Positions 1 through 8,651 of a DNA stretch of 64,000 bases are shown here, one piece after another (position 1 is the stretch's first letter; each line of letters begins with the position of its first letter). Under the pieces are notes generated by a model. The model did no database searches. It worked only from the letters and a program-made list of their open reading frames with translations, and was not told the DNA's origin. Made by a program: the position numbers and the translations under genes. The stretch is from Pedomonas mirosovicensis (GTDB taxonomy: Bacteria; Pseudomonadota; Alphaproteobacteria; Sphingomonadales; Sphingomonadaceae), in assembly GCF_022569295.1 (NCBI RefSeq), contig NZ_JAKFIA010000001.1, positions 2,185,001-2,249,000 of the forward strand, written 5' to 3'.

Positions 1-142
1 AGCACTCCATCCTCACATCGTTCGTTGCAGGATCGTTCATATGACGATCCCCTGCTTGCCAGTTGATGAATAGCCTGGCCGCCGTTTGCCGCAAGATGAG
101 GATTGTCAGCATGTTCGCATCCGCAATCCGAAAGACTGCCAT
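1..142. other. Window edge, no gene seen; short inverted repeat
   Basis: No supported reading frame lies between the window edge and the mutY stop. The only structure seen is an inverted repeat with 7-base arms, GGATCGT at 30-36 and ACGATCC at 44-50, extended outwards by GCA/TGC. It could be part of the mutY 3' untranslated region, but no T tract follows it on the minus strand, so it is not called a terminator. Confidence 0.4.
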
Positions 143-1237
143 CTAGACAAGCCGGGGCGTCAGCGCGTGCCGAGCCGCCTTGGCCATCACCGTTGGCAGG
201 CCCGCCGTCTCGATGGCCTCGACCGGGTGCCAGAACCCCTCGACCGGGTTGATGCGGCGGGGCAGCAGCCCCCGTGCAATGGTCAACTCCAGATGAAAAT
301 GGGTGAAGGTGTGGCGCACTCCGCCGGGGAGAAGCTGCCAATCCACCTCGATGGGCGCCTGATCCATAAGGTGCCAGCCACCGCCGACCGGAGTTCCGGT
401 CCACTCGGACGAGGGGATTTCCGGCAGGCCGCCGAGCAGGCCCCTGGGAGGGCGACGGCGCAGCAACACATGCCCCTCCGCCTCCAGCCAGAAGACAAGG
501 CCGTGGCGAGTGGGCTTTTCCGCCTTAGGGGCTTTCAGCGGCCAGCGCTCAGGCGTGCCGGAGGCGCGCGCCGCGCATCCTTGCGCCAGCGGGCAGGCCC
601 CGCAGGAGGGCGAGCGCGGCGTGCAGACGGTCGCGCCCAGATCCATCATCGCCTGGGCATAGTCGCCGGGCCGGAGCGAGGGCGTCAGCCTGTCCGCCAA
701 GTCCCGCAGCCGGGGCTTGGCGGCGGGCAAGGCTTCTTCCACCGCGAACAGGCGGGAGACGACGCGCTCCACATTGCCGTCGACCACCACCGCGCGCTGG
801 CCAAAGGCAATGCTGGCGATGGCCGCCGCCGTATAGGCCCCGATGCCGGGAAGCTTGAGCAGCTCCGCCTCCGTCTCGGGGAAGCGGCCGCCGTGCTCCC
901 GCACCAGCGTTTGCGCGCAGGCGTGCAGATTACGGGCGCGGGCGTAGTAGCCGAGCCCCGCCCAGGCGTGCAGCACGTCATCGAGCGGCGCCTCGGCCAG
1001 ATGGCGCACGGTGGGCCAGCGGCTGAGGAACCGCTCGTAATAGGGAATGACGGCAGCGACGGTCGTCTGCTGCAACATGATCTCGGACAGCCACACGCCA
1101 TAGGGGTCGGGCGGCAAGGCCCCAGACGACTGGGCATCGGGCGGCGCACGCCACGGCAGCACGCGGGCGTGGGCATCATACCAGTCGAGCAGTGACAGGG
1201 CTGCGTCGGGAACAGCATCAAGGATCTGGACGGACAT
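143..1237 (-). CDS. mutY: A/G-specific adenine glycosylase MutY
   Basis: Base-excision repair glycosylase that removes adenine mispaired with 8-oxoguanine. The 364-residue protein has the family's usual length. Visible features: the helix-hairpin-helix LPGIGAYTAAAI followed by the catalytic aspartate in VVVDGNV, the SEIMLQQT segment with the conserved glutamate, the 4Fe-4S cluster ligands in the pattern C-x6-C-x2-C-x5-C (CTPRSPSCGACPLAQGC), and a C-terminal NUDIX-like 8-oxoG recognition domain containing RHTFTHFHLEL. The ATG start at 1237 begins a helix typical of the family (LLDWYDAHARVLPWR). It is divergent from dciA with only 27 bases between the starts, so the promoters must overlap. Function is confident from motifs. 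Confidence 0.97.
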   Translation of the reverse strand: MSVQILDAVPDAALSLLDWYDAHARVLPWRAPPDAQSSGALPPDPYGVWLSEIMLQQTTVAAVIPYYERFLSRWPTVRHLAEAPLDDVLHAWAGLGYYARARNLHACAQTLVREHGGRFPETEAELLKLPGIGAYTAAAIASIAFGQRAVVVDGNVERVVSRLFAVEEALPAAKPRLRDLADRLTPSLRPGDYAQAMMDLGATVCTPRSPSCGACPLAQGCAARASGTPERWPLKAPKAEKPTRHGLVFWLEAEGHVLLRRRPPRGLLGGLPEIPSSEWTGTPVGGGWHLMDQAPIEVDWQLLPGGVRHTFTHFHLELTIARGLLPRRINPVEGFWHPVEAIETAGLPTVMAKAARHALTPRLV

Positions 1238-1264
1238 CCCCTCACCTATGGCATAAGGTGGCCC

Positions 1265-1822
1265 GTGAACAAGTCATCCTCTCCCCGTACGCCCGACAAG
1301 CCGGGCAAAGAACAGGCTGATACGGCCAGGAAGCCCGGCGGCAACCGTCGCCGGTCGGTCACCCGCGTCTCGGACCTGACCTCGCTCGTGGCCGATCGTG
1401 CCATCCGCCGCCAGGGCTTCGCGCAGGCCGCCGTGGTCTCGCGCTGGAAGGAGATCGTGGGGCCGGAGTTTGCCCGCTACTGCCTGCCGGTCAAGCTCAG
1501 CTTTCCCGCCGGCCAGCGCCGGGGCGGCACCCTCACCGTGCAGGTGGACGGCCCCTTCGCTCTTCACCTCGCCCACGTGCAGGCGCAGGTGATCGAGCGG
1601 GTGAACCGCTTCTTCGGCTATGCCGCCGTGGAGCGGCTCGCCCTGCGGCAGGGCCCGGTGCCCGATGCCGCCGCCCTCGCCGAAACCGAGGCCGCCCCCC
1701 TTGCCCCACAGGAGGCAAAAGTGCTTGAAGAGGCGGTCAGGAACGTCAAGGACCGCTCGCTTGCCGACGCTCTCGAACGGCTGGGCCGGTTGGTCCTTTC
1801 GCGTCCAAAAGCTTGTGGATAA
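1265..1822 (+). CDS. dciA: DciA-family (DUF721) helicase-loader protein
   Basis: 185-residue protein of the DUF721/DciA family. Seen: a basic, disordered N-terminus (PGKEQADTARKPGGNRRR), then a compact domain with the family's WKEIVGPEFARYCLPVKL segment and a beta strand, TLTVQVDGPFALHLAHVQ. The start is GTG at 1265. In bacteria without DnaC or DnaI, DciA is the ancestral loader of the replicative helicase DnaB; dnaB itself is in this window at 21496. The order mutY / DUF721 / DsbA / smc is common in sphingomonads. The DNA-binding role is inferred from the family. The stop is about 90 bases before the next gene, so co-transcription is possible but not shown. Confidence 0.85.
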   Translation: MNKSSSPRTPDKPGKEQADTARKPGGNRRRSVTRVSDLTSLVADRAIRRQGFAQAAVVSRWKEIVGPEFARYCLPVKLSFPAGQRRGGTLTVQVDGPFALHLAHVQAQVIERVNRFFGYAAVERLALRQGPVPDAAALAETEAAPLAPQEAKVLEEAVRNVKDRSLADALERLGRLVLSRPKACG

Positions 1823-1912
1823 CCACGACATTGGGTCTTGGCAGAACGGTCTGTCCCAGACCATACTCACCCCGCCACAAGGGGTAGGCACTAAATCTCG
1901 AAAGGCTACGAG

Positions 1913-2650
1913 ATGTTGAAGAAGCAGGTTCTCACTGTCAGCTTCGCGGCGGTGGCCGCCTTTGGTCTGGCGGTTTCGGCGGCTCCCATGGCCATGGCTC
2001 AGGCCAGCGCGGCCAAGGCCGGCGCCCAGAAAACCACGGACTGGACCACGGTTGTCCAGCAAACGCCCGAGGGCGGGTTCATCATGGGCAATCCCAAGGC
2101 GTCCGTGACGCTGATCGAGTTCGCTTCGCTGACCTGCCCCCACTGCCGTCACTTCCATGAGGAAGGGATGGAGATCCTGAAGAACCAGTACATCAAGTCG
2201 GGCAAGGTGCGGTACGAGTTCCGCAACTTCATCCTGACCGGCCCGGACTACGCGGCCTCCATGCTCGCGCGCTGCCAGGGAACGAAGCGCTTCTTCCCGC
2301 TGCTCGACGCCTTCTTCTCCCGCCAGGAAGAGTGGGTGAAGCCGTTCATGCAGGTAACCGAGGAGCAGCAGAAGCAGCTGGCCGCCGTGCCGCAGCAGCA
2401 GCAGATCAAGGCGCTGGCCGAAATGGGCAAGCTTGACCAGTATGTGCGCCGCCTCGGCATCCCCAAGGCCAAGTTCGACCAGTGCCTGACCGACCAGGCC
2501 GGCATCAAGAAGCTGGCCGACATGCGCAAGAGCGCCATCGAGACCTTCCAGATCACCGGCACGCCCAGCTTCGCGCTCAACGGCAAGAAGCTGGAAGGCG
2601 CGAACACTTGGCCCGACGTGCGCGCCCGGCTGGATGCGGCCCTGAAATAA
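1913..2650 (+). CDS. DsbA-family periplasmic thiol oxidoreductase
   Basis: 245-residue exported thioredoxin-fold protein. The N-terminus is a Sec signal peptide (KKQ, then a hydrophobic stretch ending AAPMAMAQA). The active-site CxxC is TCPHCRHFHE, and the cis-proline loop is TGTPSFALNG. Between them lies an all-alpha insertion rich in Gln (EEQQKQLAAVPQQQQ). Members of this Thioredoxin_4 group form or isomerise disulfides of secreted proteins in the periplasm. A CPHC centre is the strongly oxidising type. It sits 44 bases before smc, an order shared by relatives, but no functional link to SMC is evident. ATG at 1913 is the only start that includes the signal peptide. Confidence 0.92.
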   Translation: MLKKQVLTVSFAAVAAFGLAVSAAPMAMAQASAAKAGAQKTTDWTTVVQQTPEGGFIMGNPKASVTLIEFASLTCPHCRHFHEEGMEILKNQYIKSGKVRYEFRNFILTGPDYAASMLARCQGTKRFFPLLDAFFSRQEEWVKPFMQVTEEQQKQLAAVPQQQQIKALAEMGKLDQYVRRLGIPKAKFDQCLTDQAGIKKLADMRKSAIETFQITGTPSFALNGKKLEGANTWPDVRARLDAALK

Positions 2651-2694
2651 GCCAGCTGCTGTTTCATCGGCACTGACACGAAAGACAACCGGCC

Positions 2695-5600
2695 GTGCAA
2701 TTTAAGCGTCTCAGGCTCTCCGGCTTCAAGTCCTTTGTCGATCCCACCGAAATGCGGATCGAGGAGGGTCTGACAGGCGTTGTCGGCCCCAACGGCTGCG
2801 GCAAGTCGAACCTTCTGGAAGCGTTGCGCTGGGTGATGGGCGAATCAAGCGCCAAGTCCATGCGCGGCACGGAAATGGAGGACGTGATCTTCGCGGGCAC
2901 GAGCAACCGCCCGGCCCGCAACTTTGCCGACGTGGCGCTGCTGCTCGACAACAGCCAGCGCCGCGCGCCCGCCCAGTTCAACGACGCCGACGAGATCGAG
3001 GTCACCCGCCGCATCGAGCGGGACCTGGGCTCGGCCTATCGTATCAACGGCAAGGACGTCCGCCAGAAGGACGTGCAGCTATTGTTCGCCGATGCTGCGA
3101 CCGGCGCGCACTCGCCCGCGCTCGTCAGCCAAGGGCGCATCGGCGCGATCGTCACCTCCAAGCCGACCGAGCGCCGCGCCATCCTGGAAGAGGCGGCGGG
3201 CATCTCGGGCCTCCACACCCGGCGCAAGGAGGCCGAGCAGCGCCTGCGCGCCGCCGAGACCAACCTCACCCGCCTCGACGACGTGCTCGGCCAGATGGAA
3301 GGCCAGGTCGGCGCGCTGAAGCGGCAGGCCCGGCAGGCGGAGAAGTATCGCACCCTGTCGGCGGATATCCGCAAGGGCGAGGCCATCCTGCTGTTCCAGC
3401 GCTGGCAGGAAGCGGCGCAGCGCCTGGCCGAGAGCCAGGAGCAACTGAAGGCGGTGGATGCCGCCGTCGCCGAATGGACCAGCGCCACCGCCCGCCTCTC
3501 CACCGAGCAGGCGGACGTTGCCGCCCTGATGCCGAACCTGCGGCAGGAGGAAGCCCACGCGGCAGCCGCGCTGCAACGGCTCACCCTCGCCCGCGAGGAG
3601 TTGGCGGCGGAGGAAAAACGCATTACCGAGCGGCGCGAGCAGCTGACCCGCCAGCTCGAAGACATCAACCGCGACATGACGCGCGAGGCCTCGCTGGAGG
3701 CGGACGGCGCTGCCGCCCTCGAGCGGCTGGCGAGCGAGAAAGCCGAGATCGAGGCCCGCCTCGCCGAGGACGCCGACCGGGAAGCCGCCGCCCGCGCCGC
3801 CGTTTCGGCCGCCGAGACCGAGGCCTCGGAAGGCGAGCGGGTGTTCGATGATCTCACCCAGCAGAACGCGCAGGTTCTGGCCCGCAAGGGCGCGTTCGAG
3901 GCGCAGGTGGAAGCGGCGCGCCAGCGCATCGCCCGCCTGCAGGACGACCTTGCCCGCATTGCCGAGGAGCGCGCCAAGCTGCAGGCCGAGGCAGCGAGCG
4001 ACGGCGTCGGGCTCGCCGAGACGGAAGCGACCGTGCGCGAGACCGAGGAGGCGCTGAAGGCGCAGGCCGAGGTCATCAGCGCTGCCGAGCGTGTGCGCGT
4101 GGAGGCGGAAACCCACCGCCAGCGCACCCGCCTTGAGGCGGAAGCCGAACGCGAGGAGGCGCGCCGCCAGCAGGAAGCCGAGCGCCAGCGCGTGCGCCAG
4201 GAAGCGGAAGCCGAGCGGGAAGCCGTGCGCGCGAAGGCGGAGGCCGAGCGCCAGCGCGTTCGCCAGGAAGCGGAAGCCGAACGCGATGCAGCGCGCAGCC
4301 GCCTTGAGGCTGAGCGCGAGAACACCCGCGCGGAGGCGGAAGCCGAGCGCCAGCGCGTGCGCCAGCAGGCCGAAGCCGAACGCGACCGCATTCGCGCGGA
4401 GGCGGAGGCTGAGCGCCAGGCCGTTCGCGCCCGCCTTGAGGCCGAGCGCGAGCGGGTTCGCCTTGAAGCCGAGACCGAGCGCGACGCCGTGCGCGCCGGC
4501 GCCGAGGAAGAACGCGCCCGCATCCGCGCGGAAGTGGAAGCCGAGCGGGAATCCGTGCGCGCCGATGCCGAAGCGGAGCGTCAGGCCGCGCTACAGGCGC
4601 TGGAAGCCACCCGCGAATCAGCCACCCGTGAGCGGCGCGAAGCGGAAGCGACAGTCGCCTCGCTGCGGACCGAATTGCAGACCCTCGACCGCCTGCTGGC
4701 CGCCCGGCAGGAGCAGGCCGGCGGCACGCCGGTGATCGACCAACTTTCCGTCGAGCCGGGTTTCGAGGCTGCCCTGGGCGCGGCCTTGGCCGAGGACCTG
4801 AACGCCCCGGCAGGCGGCAGCGCCAAGCGCCGCTGGCCGGAAGCGGGCATCGACGCAGCGGACAGCCCCCTGCCCGCGGGCGCCCGCCCGCTGGCCGAGG
4901 TGGTGAAGGCCCCGGCGGGCCTCAACCGCCGCCTGCGCCAGATCGGCGTCGTGGATTCGCCCGAGGAGGCCGCGCGCCTGGCTGGCCAGCTTGCCGCCGG
5001 CCAGCGCCTCGTGAGCCGCGATGGCCAACTGTGGCGCTGGGATGGCTTCTATGCCGCCGCGCCGCAGAGCGGGTCGGAGCAGGAGCGCCTGTCGCAGCGC
5101 AACCGCCGCACCGCTGTCGTTGCCGAGCTGGAAGCGGCGGAAGCCCGCCTCAAGACCGTGATCGCCGACACCACCGCTGCGCTGAATGCCGCGCAGGAGC
5201 GGATGGACGCCGCGCAGACCAACGGCGCCGCCGCAGTGCAGGCGGCCGACCAAAAGGCGCAGGAAACCCTCGCTGCCCTGCAGGCGCGGCTGGAAGCAGC
5301 CGTCTCCGCGGCTGACCGCAAGGCGCAGGAAACGCTGGCGGCGCTGCAATCGCGCATCGAGACGGAACTGGCCGCAGCCGACGCCCGCGCTCAGGAAGCA
5401 GTTGCGGGCGTCCAGGCGCGCGTCGAGGCCGAGATTCAGGCGGCCGACGCCAAGGCGCGGGAAACGGTCGCCGCCGTCCAGACGCGCGTGGAGGCCGAGA
5501 TTGCCGCTGCCAACGCCCGCGCGCAGGAGGCGATCAACGCCGTGCAGGCGCGCGTCGAGGCCGAGATCCAGGCGGCCGACGCCAAGGCTCGGGAGACGGT

Positions 5601-7152
5601 CGCCGCCGTGCAGGCGCGGGTGGAGGCCGCCATTCAGGAGGCCGACCGGCGCGCGCAGGAGGCCATCAGCGCCGCGCAAACCAGGCTGGACGAGGCGATC
5701 GCAGCCGAGCGCGAAGCCCGTAGCCAGCGCACGCAGCTGGAACAGGCACTGGATCAGGCCCGCCGCCGCCTCACCCATCTGCAACAGGAAGCCGCCAAGC
5801 GCGATAACCGCCTGCAAGGCCTTGCCGATACCGAGAAGCGGCTGGGCGAGGAAGTCGCCCTGCGCGAAGCGGAGCGTGCCGCCGCGCTTGAGGACATCGC
5901 CGCCCTGCCCGATACCGAGGCGCTCGGCCAGCAGGTGAACGAGCAGCGCAAACTGGTGGAGAAGCTGCGGGCGGACCTGGCTGCCGCCCGCGCCGGGCTC
6001 GACACCCTGCTGCGCCAGTTGCAGGCCGACCGCAAGCGGCTGGAGACCATCGCCATCGAGCGCGAGGCCTGGGCCGGTCGCCTGACCGGCGGGCGCGAGC
6101 AACTGCTGGTGCTGGCGGACCGCAAGGCCGCCGCCGAAACCGAACTGGCCACCATCGAGGCGCGCCCCGCCGAGATCGAAGCCCAGCGCCTCGCGCTGGC
6201 GGACGAGATCACGCAGGCCGAGGCGCGCCGCAAGGTGGCCGCCGACACGCTGGCCGAAGCCGAAACCCGGCTGCGGACCAAGGACAACGATCTGCGGCAG
6301 GCCAACGAGCTGCTGGCCCAGGCCCGCGAACAGCGCGCACGGCTTGAGACGGCGGTTGAGAACTACGACGCCCGCCGCCAGGAACTGGCGCTCAGCATCG
6401 GCGAGCAGTTCCAGTGCCCGCCCCCGCTGCTGCTCAAGACCATCGAAGTGGCGGAGGACGAGCCGCTGCCCCCGATGAAGCAGTTGGAGGTGGACGTCGA
6501 GCGGCTGCGGATGGAGCGCGAGCGGCTGGGCGCGGTCAACCTGCGCGCCGAGATCGAGTTGGAGGAGCTGGAGACCCAGCGCAACACCATGATGGCCGAG
6601 CGCACCGAGCTGGAGACCGCCATCGGCAAGCTGCGCGCCTCCATCGGCACGCTCAACCGCGAAGGCCGCCAGCGGCTGCTGGAAGCGTTCGAGATGGTCA
6701 ACGGCCACTTCTCCCAGCTGTTCACCAGCCTGTTCGGCGGCGGCCAGGCCCACCTGGCGTTGGTGGAATCCGACGATCCGCTGGAAGCGGGCCTCGAGAT
6801 CATGGCCTCGCCCCCAGGCAAACGGCTGCAAACGCTCAGCCTGCTGTCGGGCGGCGAGCAGGCGCTGACCGCCTGCGCCCTCATCTTCGCGGTGTTCCTC
6901 ACCAACCCGGCCCCCATCTGCGTGCTGGACGAGGTGGACGCCCCGCTCGACGACGCCAACGTGGAGCGGTTCTGCGACCTCCTCATCGAGATGACGAAGA
7001 AGACGGACACCCGCTTCCTCGTCGTCACCCACAACGCGGTCACCATGAGCCGGATGGACCGGCTCTACGGCGTCACCATGGCCGAGCGCGGCGTCAGCCA
7101 GCTGGTCTCGGTCGACCTCAAGCGCGCCGAGATGCTGCTGGCCGCCGAGTAA
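2695..7152 (+). CDS. smc: Chromosome segregation SMC ATPase with elongated arms
   Basis: Structural maintenance of chromosomes protein that, as a dimer with ScpA/ScpB, extrudes and organises DNA. Seen: Walker A GPNGCGKSN at about residues 31-39, the ABC signature LSGGEQA at about 1384-1390, and Walker B ending VLDEVDAPLD near 1408-1418. A hinge-like region lies around 680-790 (PVIDQLSVEPGFEAALGAAL to WDGFYAAAP), shortened as in other alphaproteobacteria. At 1485 residues it is over 300 longer than the usual about 1150. The excess is two repeat blocks, residues 469-633 (15 hendecads) and 850-1003 (seven 22-mers), flanking the hinge at similar distances. The start is GTG at 2695, as the ABC fold begins there (QFKRLRLSGFKSF). 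Confidence 0.96.
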   Translation: MQFKRLRLSGFKSFVDPTEMRIEEGLTGVVGPNGCGKSNLLEALRWVMGESSAKSMRGTEMEDVIFAGTSNRPARNFADVALLLDNSQRRAPAQFNDADEIEVTRRIERDLGSAYRINGKDVRQKDVQLLFADAATGAHSPALVSQGRIGAIVTSKPTERRAILEEAAGISGLHTRRKEAEQRLRAAETNLTRLDDVLGQMEGQVGALKRQARQAEKYRTLSADIRKGEAILLFQRWQEAAQRLAESQEQLKAVDAAVAEWTSATARLSTEQADVAALMPNLRQEEAHAAAALQRLTLAREELAAEEKRITERREQLTRQLEDINRDMTREASLEADGAAALERLASEKAEIEARLAEDADREAAARAAVSAAETEASEGERVFDDLTQQNAQVLARKGAFEAQVEAARQRIARLQDDLARIAEERAKLQAEAASDGVGLAETEATVRETEEALKAQAEVISAAERVRVEAETHRQRTRLEAEAEREEARRQQEAERQRVRQEAEAEREAVRAKAEAERQRVRQEAEAERDAARSRLEAERENTRAEAEAERQRVRQQAEAERDRIRAEAEAERQAVRARLEAERERVRLEAETERDAVRAGAEEERARIRAEVEAERESVRADAEAERQAALQALEATRESATRERREAEATVASLRTELQTLDRLLAARQEQAGGTPVIDQLSVEPGFEAALGAALAEDLNAPAGGSAKRRWPEAGIDAADSPLPAGARPLAEVVKAPAGLNRRLRQIGVVDSPEEAARLAGQLAAGQRLVSRDGQLWRWDGFYAAAPQSGSEQERLSQRNRRTAVVAELEAAEARLKTVIADTTAALNAAQERMDAAQTNGAAAVQAADQKAQETLAALQARLEAAVSAADRKAQETLAALQSRIETELAAADARAQEAVAGVQARVEAEIQAADAKARETVAAVQTRVEAEIAAANARAQEAINAVQARVEAEIQAADAKARETVAAVQARVEAAIQEADRRAQEAISAAQTRLDEAIAAEREARSQRTQLEQALDQARRRLTHLQQEAAKRDNRLQGLADTEKRLGEEVALREAERAAALEDIAALPDTEALGQQVNEQRKLVEKLRADLAAARAGLDTLLRQLQADRKRLETIAIEREAWAGRLTGGREQLLVLADRKAAAETELATIEARPAEIEAQRLALADEITQAEARRKVAADTLAEAETRLRTKDNDLRQANELLAQAREQRARLETAVENYDARRQELALSIGEQFQCPPPLLLKTIEVAEDEPLPPMKQLEVDVERLRMERERLGAVNLRAEIELEELETQRNTMMAERTELETAIGKLRASIGTLNREGRQRLLEAFEMVNGHFSQLFTSLFGGGQAHLALVESDDPLEAGLEIMASPPGKRLQTLSLLSGGEQALTACALIFAVFLTNPAPICVLDEVDAPLDDANVERFCDLLIEMTKKTDTRFLVVTHNAVTMSRMDRLYGVTMAERGVSQLVSVDLKRAEMLLAAE
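4099..4593 (+). repeat. 15 hendecad coding repeats in the ascending SMC arm
   Basis: Fifteen consecutive 11-residue units, residues 469-633, with no interruption. The consensus is (A/Q)EAEAER-x-x-V/I/A-R; examples are QEAEAEREAVR, AKAEAERQRVR and AEVEAERESVR. Each unit is 33 bases. The units differ at several codons, so this is a diverged expansion rather than a recent clonal one. Hendecads favour a nearly straight coiled coil, and the high Glu/Arg content gives many intrahelical salt bridges. Confidence 0.93.
5242..5703 (+). repeat. Seven 22-residue coding repeats in the descending SMC arm
   Basis: Seven consecutive 22-residue units, residues 850-1003, each equal to two hendecads. The consensus starts AADxKAxETVAAVQ and continues xRVEAEIQ. 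Units four and six are nearly identical. The composition (Ala, Val, Gln) differs from the Glu/Arg-rich block in the other arm, so the two blocks arose independently or have diverged, yet their lengths are similar (154 and 165 residues). Confidence 0.93.
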
Positions 7153-7347
7153 GCCAGGCTGCGGGCGCTTATTTCAGGAATTTCAGCATCGCCGGCGCGC
7201 TTCGATGGGTGGGGCGCTCCGGCATGACGTTGAAAAAGTCTTTCATTTTCAGTGACGTGGTTGGCCGTACCCAGAACCGCCACGCTGCACTGCGACATTC
7301 AGGCCAGCTGCCCCATCGTCACTTCTCCGGCTAAGTTATTGTAATAC

Positions 7348-7370
7348 TTAAGCTTCGACACAAAGCTTAA
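7348..7370. repeat. Perfect inverted repeat in the smc-atpI gap
   Basis: Arms TTAAGCTT (7348-7355) and AAGCTTAA (7363-7370) are separated by 7 bases. It lies in a 368-base gene-free gap between smc and atpI, just upstream of a candidate promoter. It may be an operator or a weak smc terminator; the stem is AT-rich and no long T tract follows. The remainder of the gap (7153-7347) shows nothing recognisable. Confidence 0.4.
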
Positions 7371-7384
7371 TTCTTAGACTCGCC

Positions 7385-7413
7385 TTGACACTGGAAGGCG
7401 CCGCCACTAAGGT
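7385..7413 (+). promoter_or_regulatory. Candidate sigma-70 promoter for the Fo operon
   Basis: TTGACA at 7385-7390, a 17-base spacer and TAAGGT at 7408-7413. The -35 element is perfect and the spacing is optimal; the -10 is weak. It would start transcription about 100 bases before atpI. This is assigned by pattern only. Confidence 0.45.
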
Positions 7414-7520
7414 CCGCCGCGCTTTGGCGGCGCTTCTGCGGTGCCGATGAGGTGTTTTTTGTGATATGGACCGGTGAAATTCGGCTAATCCCAAAAACAG
7501 CTCGGACGCATGAGGCATGT

Positions 7521-7841
7521 ATGGGTGAAGACCCGGACAAGGCACGGCTGGACTCCTTATCGGCACGCTTGAAAGAAGCGAGGACCGGTCAGAAGGACGA
7601 CCGCGCGGAAGAATCCCAAGGCAATAAAGCCATGAGCTATGGCCTCCGCATGGGGGTCGAGCTGGTGGCTGCCGTTTTGGTCGGCGCGGGTATGGGCTGG
7701 CTGCTCGACCGCTGGTTCGGTACCAGCCCGTGGTTGTTAATCCTGTTCTTCCTGTTAGGGGTCGCAGCGGGGTTTCGCAATGTGCAGCGAGCCTCGATGG
7801 AAATGAGCCGAACAGACGAGAACAGCACAGATACGAAATGA
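7521..7841 (+). CDS. atpI: ATP synthase protein I (AtpI)
   Basis: 106-residue membrane protein that helps assemble the c-ring of F1Fo ATP synthase. It has a hydrophilic N-terminal third, then two transmembrane helices: the first around VELVAAVLVGAGMGWLLD and the second around PWLLILFFLLGVAAGF, which ends in the family's typical GFRNV motif. An in-frame upstream extension exists, but ATG at 7521 gives the normal family length. It is the first gene of the Fo operon, and the gap to atpB is only 13 bases. A K- and R-rich N-terminus preceding the two helices is usual in alphaproteobacterial AtpI. Confidence 0.9.
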   Translation: MGEDPDKARLDSLSARLKEARTGQKDDRAEESQGNKAMSYGLRMGVELVAAVLVGAGMGWLLDRWFGTSPWLLILFFLLGVAAGFRNVQRASMEMSRTDENSTDTK

Positions 7842-7854
7842 TGGGGCACGTCAG

Positions 7855-8601
7855 GTGGCTAGTCCGCTGCAGCAATTTGAAATCGTACCGATCAAACCGT
7901 TGACCCTGGGTGGTTTCGACGTGTCCTTCACCAACTCCTCGCTGTGGATGTTGGTGGCGCTCGCGATCATCTGGATCTTCATGATCGGCGGGATGCGCCG
8001 CGCGGCGATGGTGCCGGGCCGCTGGCAGGCCGCCGTCGAGAGCATCTATCTATTCGTCGCCGATCTGGCGCAGACGAACATCGGGTCGAAGGGCAAGAAG
8101 TACATCCCCTTCCTGTTCTCCCTGTTCATGTTCGTGCTGGCCGCCAATGTTCTGGGCATCCTGCCCTACGCCTTCACCACCACCAGCCACATCGCCGTCA
8201 CCGGTGCGCTGGCTGCGCTGGTGTTCCTGATGGTGGTCGCCATCGGCATCGCCAAGCATGGCCTGCACTTCTTCTCGCTGTTCTGGCTGAAGGGCAGCCC
8301 GGCGCTGATGAACATTTTCCTGCTGGTGCCGATCGAGGTCATCTCGTTCCTCTCGCGCCCGCTGACCCTGTCCGTTCGTCTTTTCGCCAACATGACCGCT
8401 GGCCACGTTCTCCTGAAGGTGTTCGCCGGCTTCATCATCAGCCTCGGCTTGGCCGGCGGCGCGCTCAGCGCCATGTCGATCCTGCCGCTGGCAATGAACG
8501 TTGCCCTGACGGCCCTTGAACTGCTGGTGGCCGTCATCCAGGCTTACGTCTTCGCGCTGTTGACGTCGATCTACCTCAACGACGCCGTCAATCTGCACTA
8601 A
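7855..8601 (+). CDS. atpB: F1Fo ATP synthase subunit a
   Basis: 248-residue integral membrane subunit forming the two proton half-channels next to the c-ring. The essential arginine lies in SRPLTLSVRLFANMTAGH, and the C-terminal helix carries the conserved QAYVFALLTSIYLNDA. At least five hydrophobic helices can be picked out. The start is GTG at 7855, where the characteristic SPLQQFEI begins. It is the second gene of a co-directional Fo operon (atpI-B-E-F'-F); F1 genes are not in the window, which fits the split Fo/F1 arrangement of alphaproteobacteria. Confidence 0.97.
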   Translation: MASPLQQFEIVPIKPLTLGGFDVSFTNSSLWMLVALAIIWIFMIGGMRRAAMVPGRWQAAVESIYLFVADLAQTNIGSKGKKYIPFLFSLFMFVLAANVLGILPYAFTTTSHIAVTGALAALVFLMVVAIGIAKHGLHFFSLFWLKGSPALMNIFLLVPIEVISFLSRPLTLSVRLFANMTAGHVLLKVFAGFIISLGLAGGALSAMSILPLAMNVALTALELLVAVIQAYVFALLTSIYLNDAVNLH

Positions 8602-8651
8602 GCTTTAATTCCTACAAACTCACCTGCCATACGAGAGAAAGGATAATCCAA

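Noticed and set aside
4618-7032. 804-residue open frame antisense to smc, and similar long antisense frames at 28745-31078 (pheT) and 60315-62972 (E1)
   Set aside because: High-GC codon bias leaves the opposite strand open. The translations are low-complexity (Leu/Gly/Gln/Arg-rich), with no family features, and lie fully inside well-supported genes.
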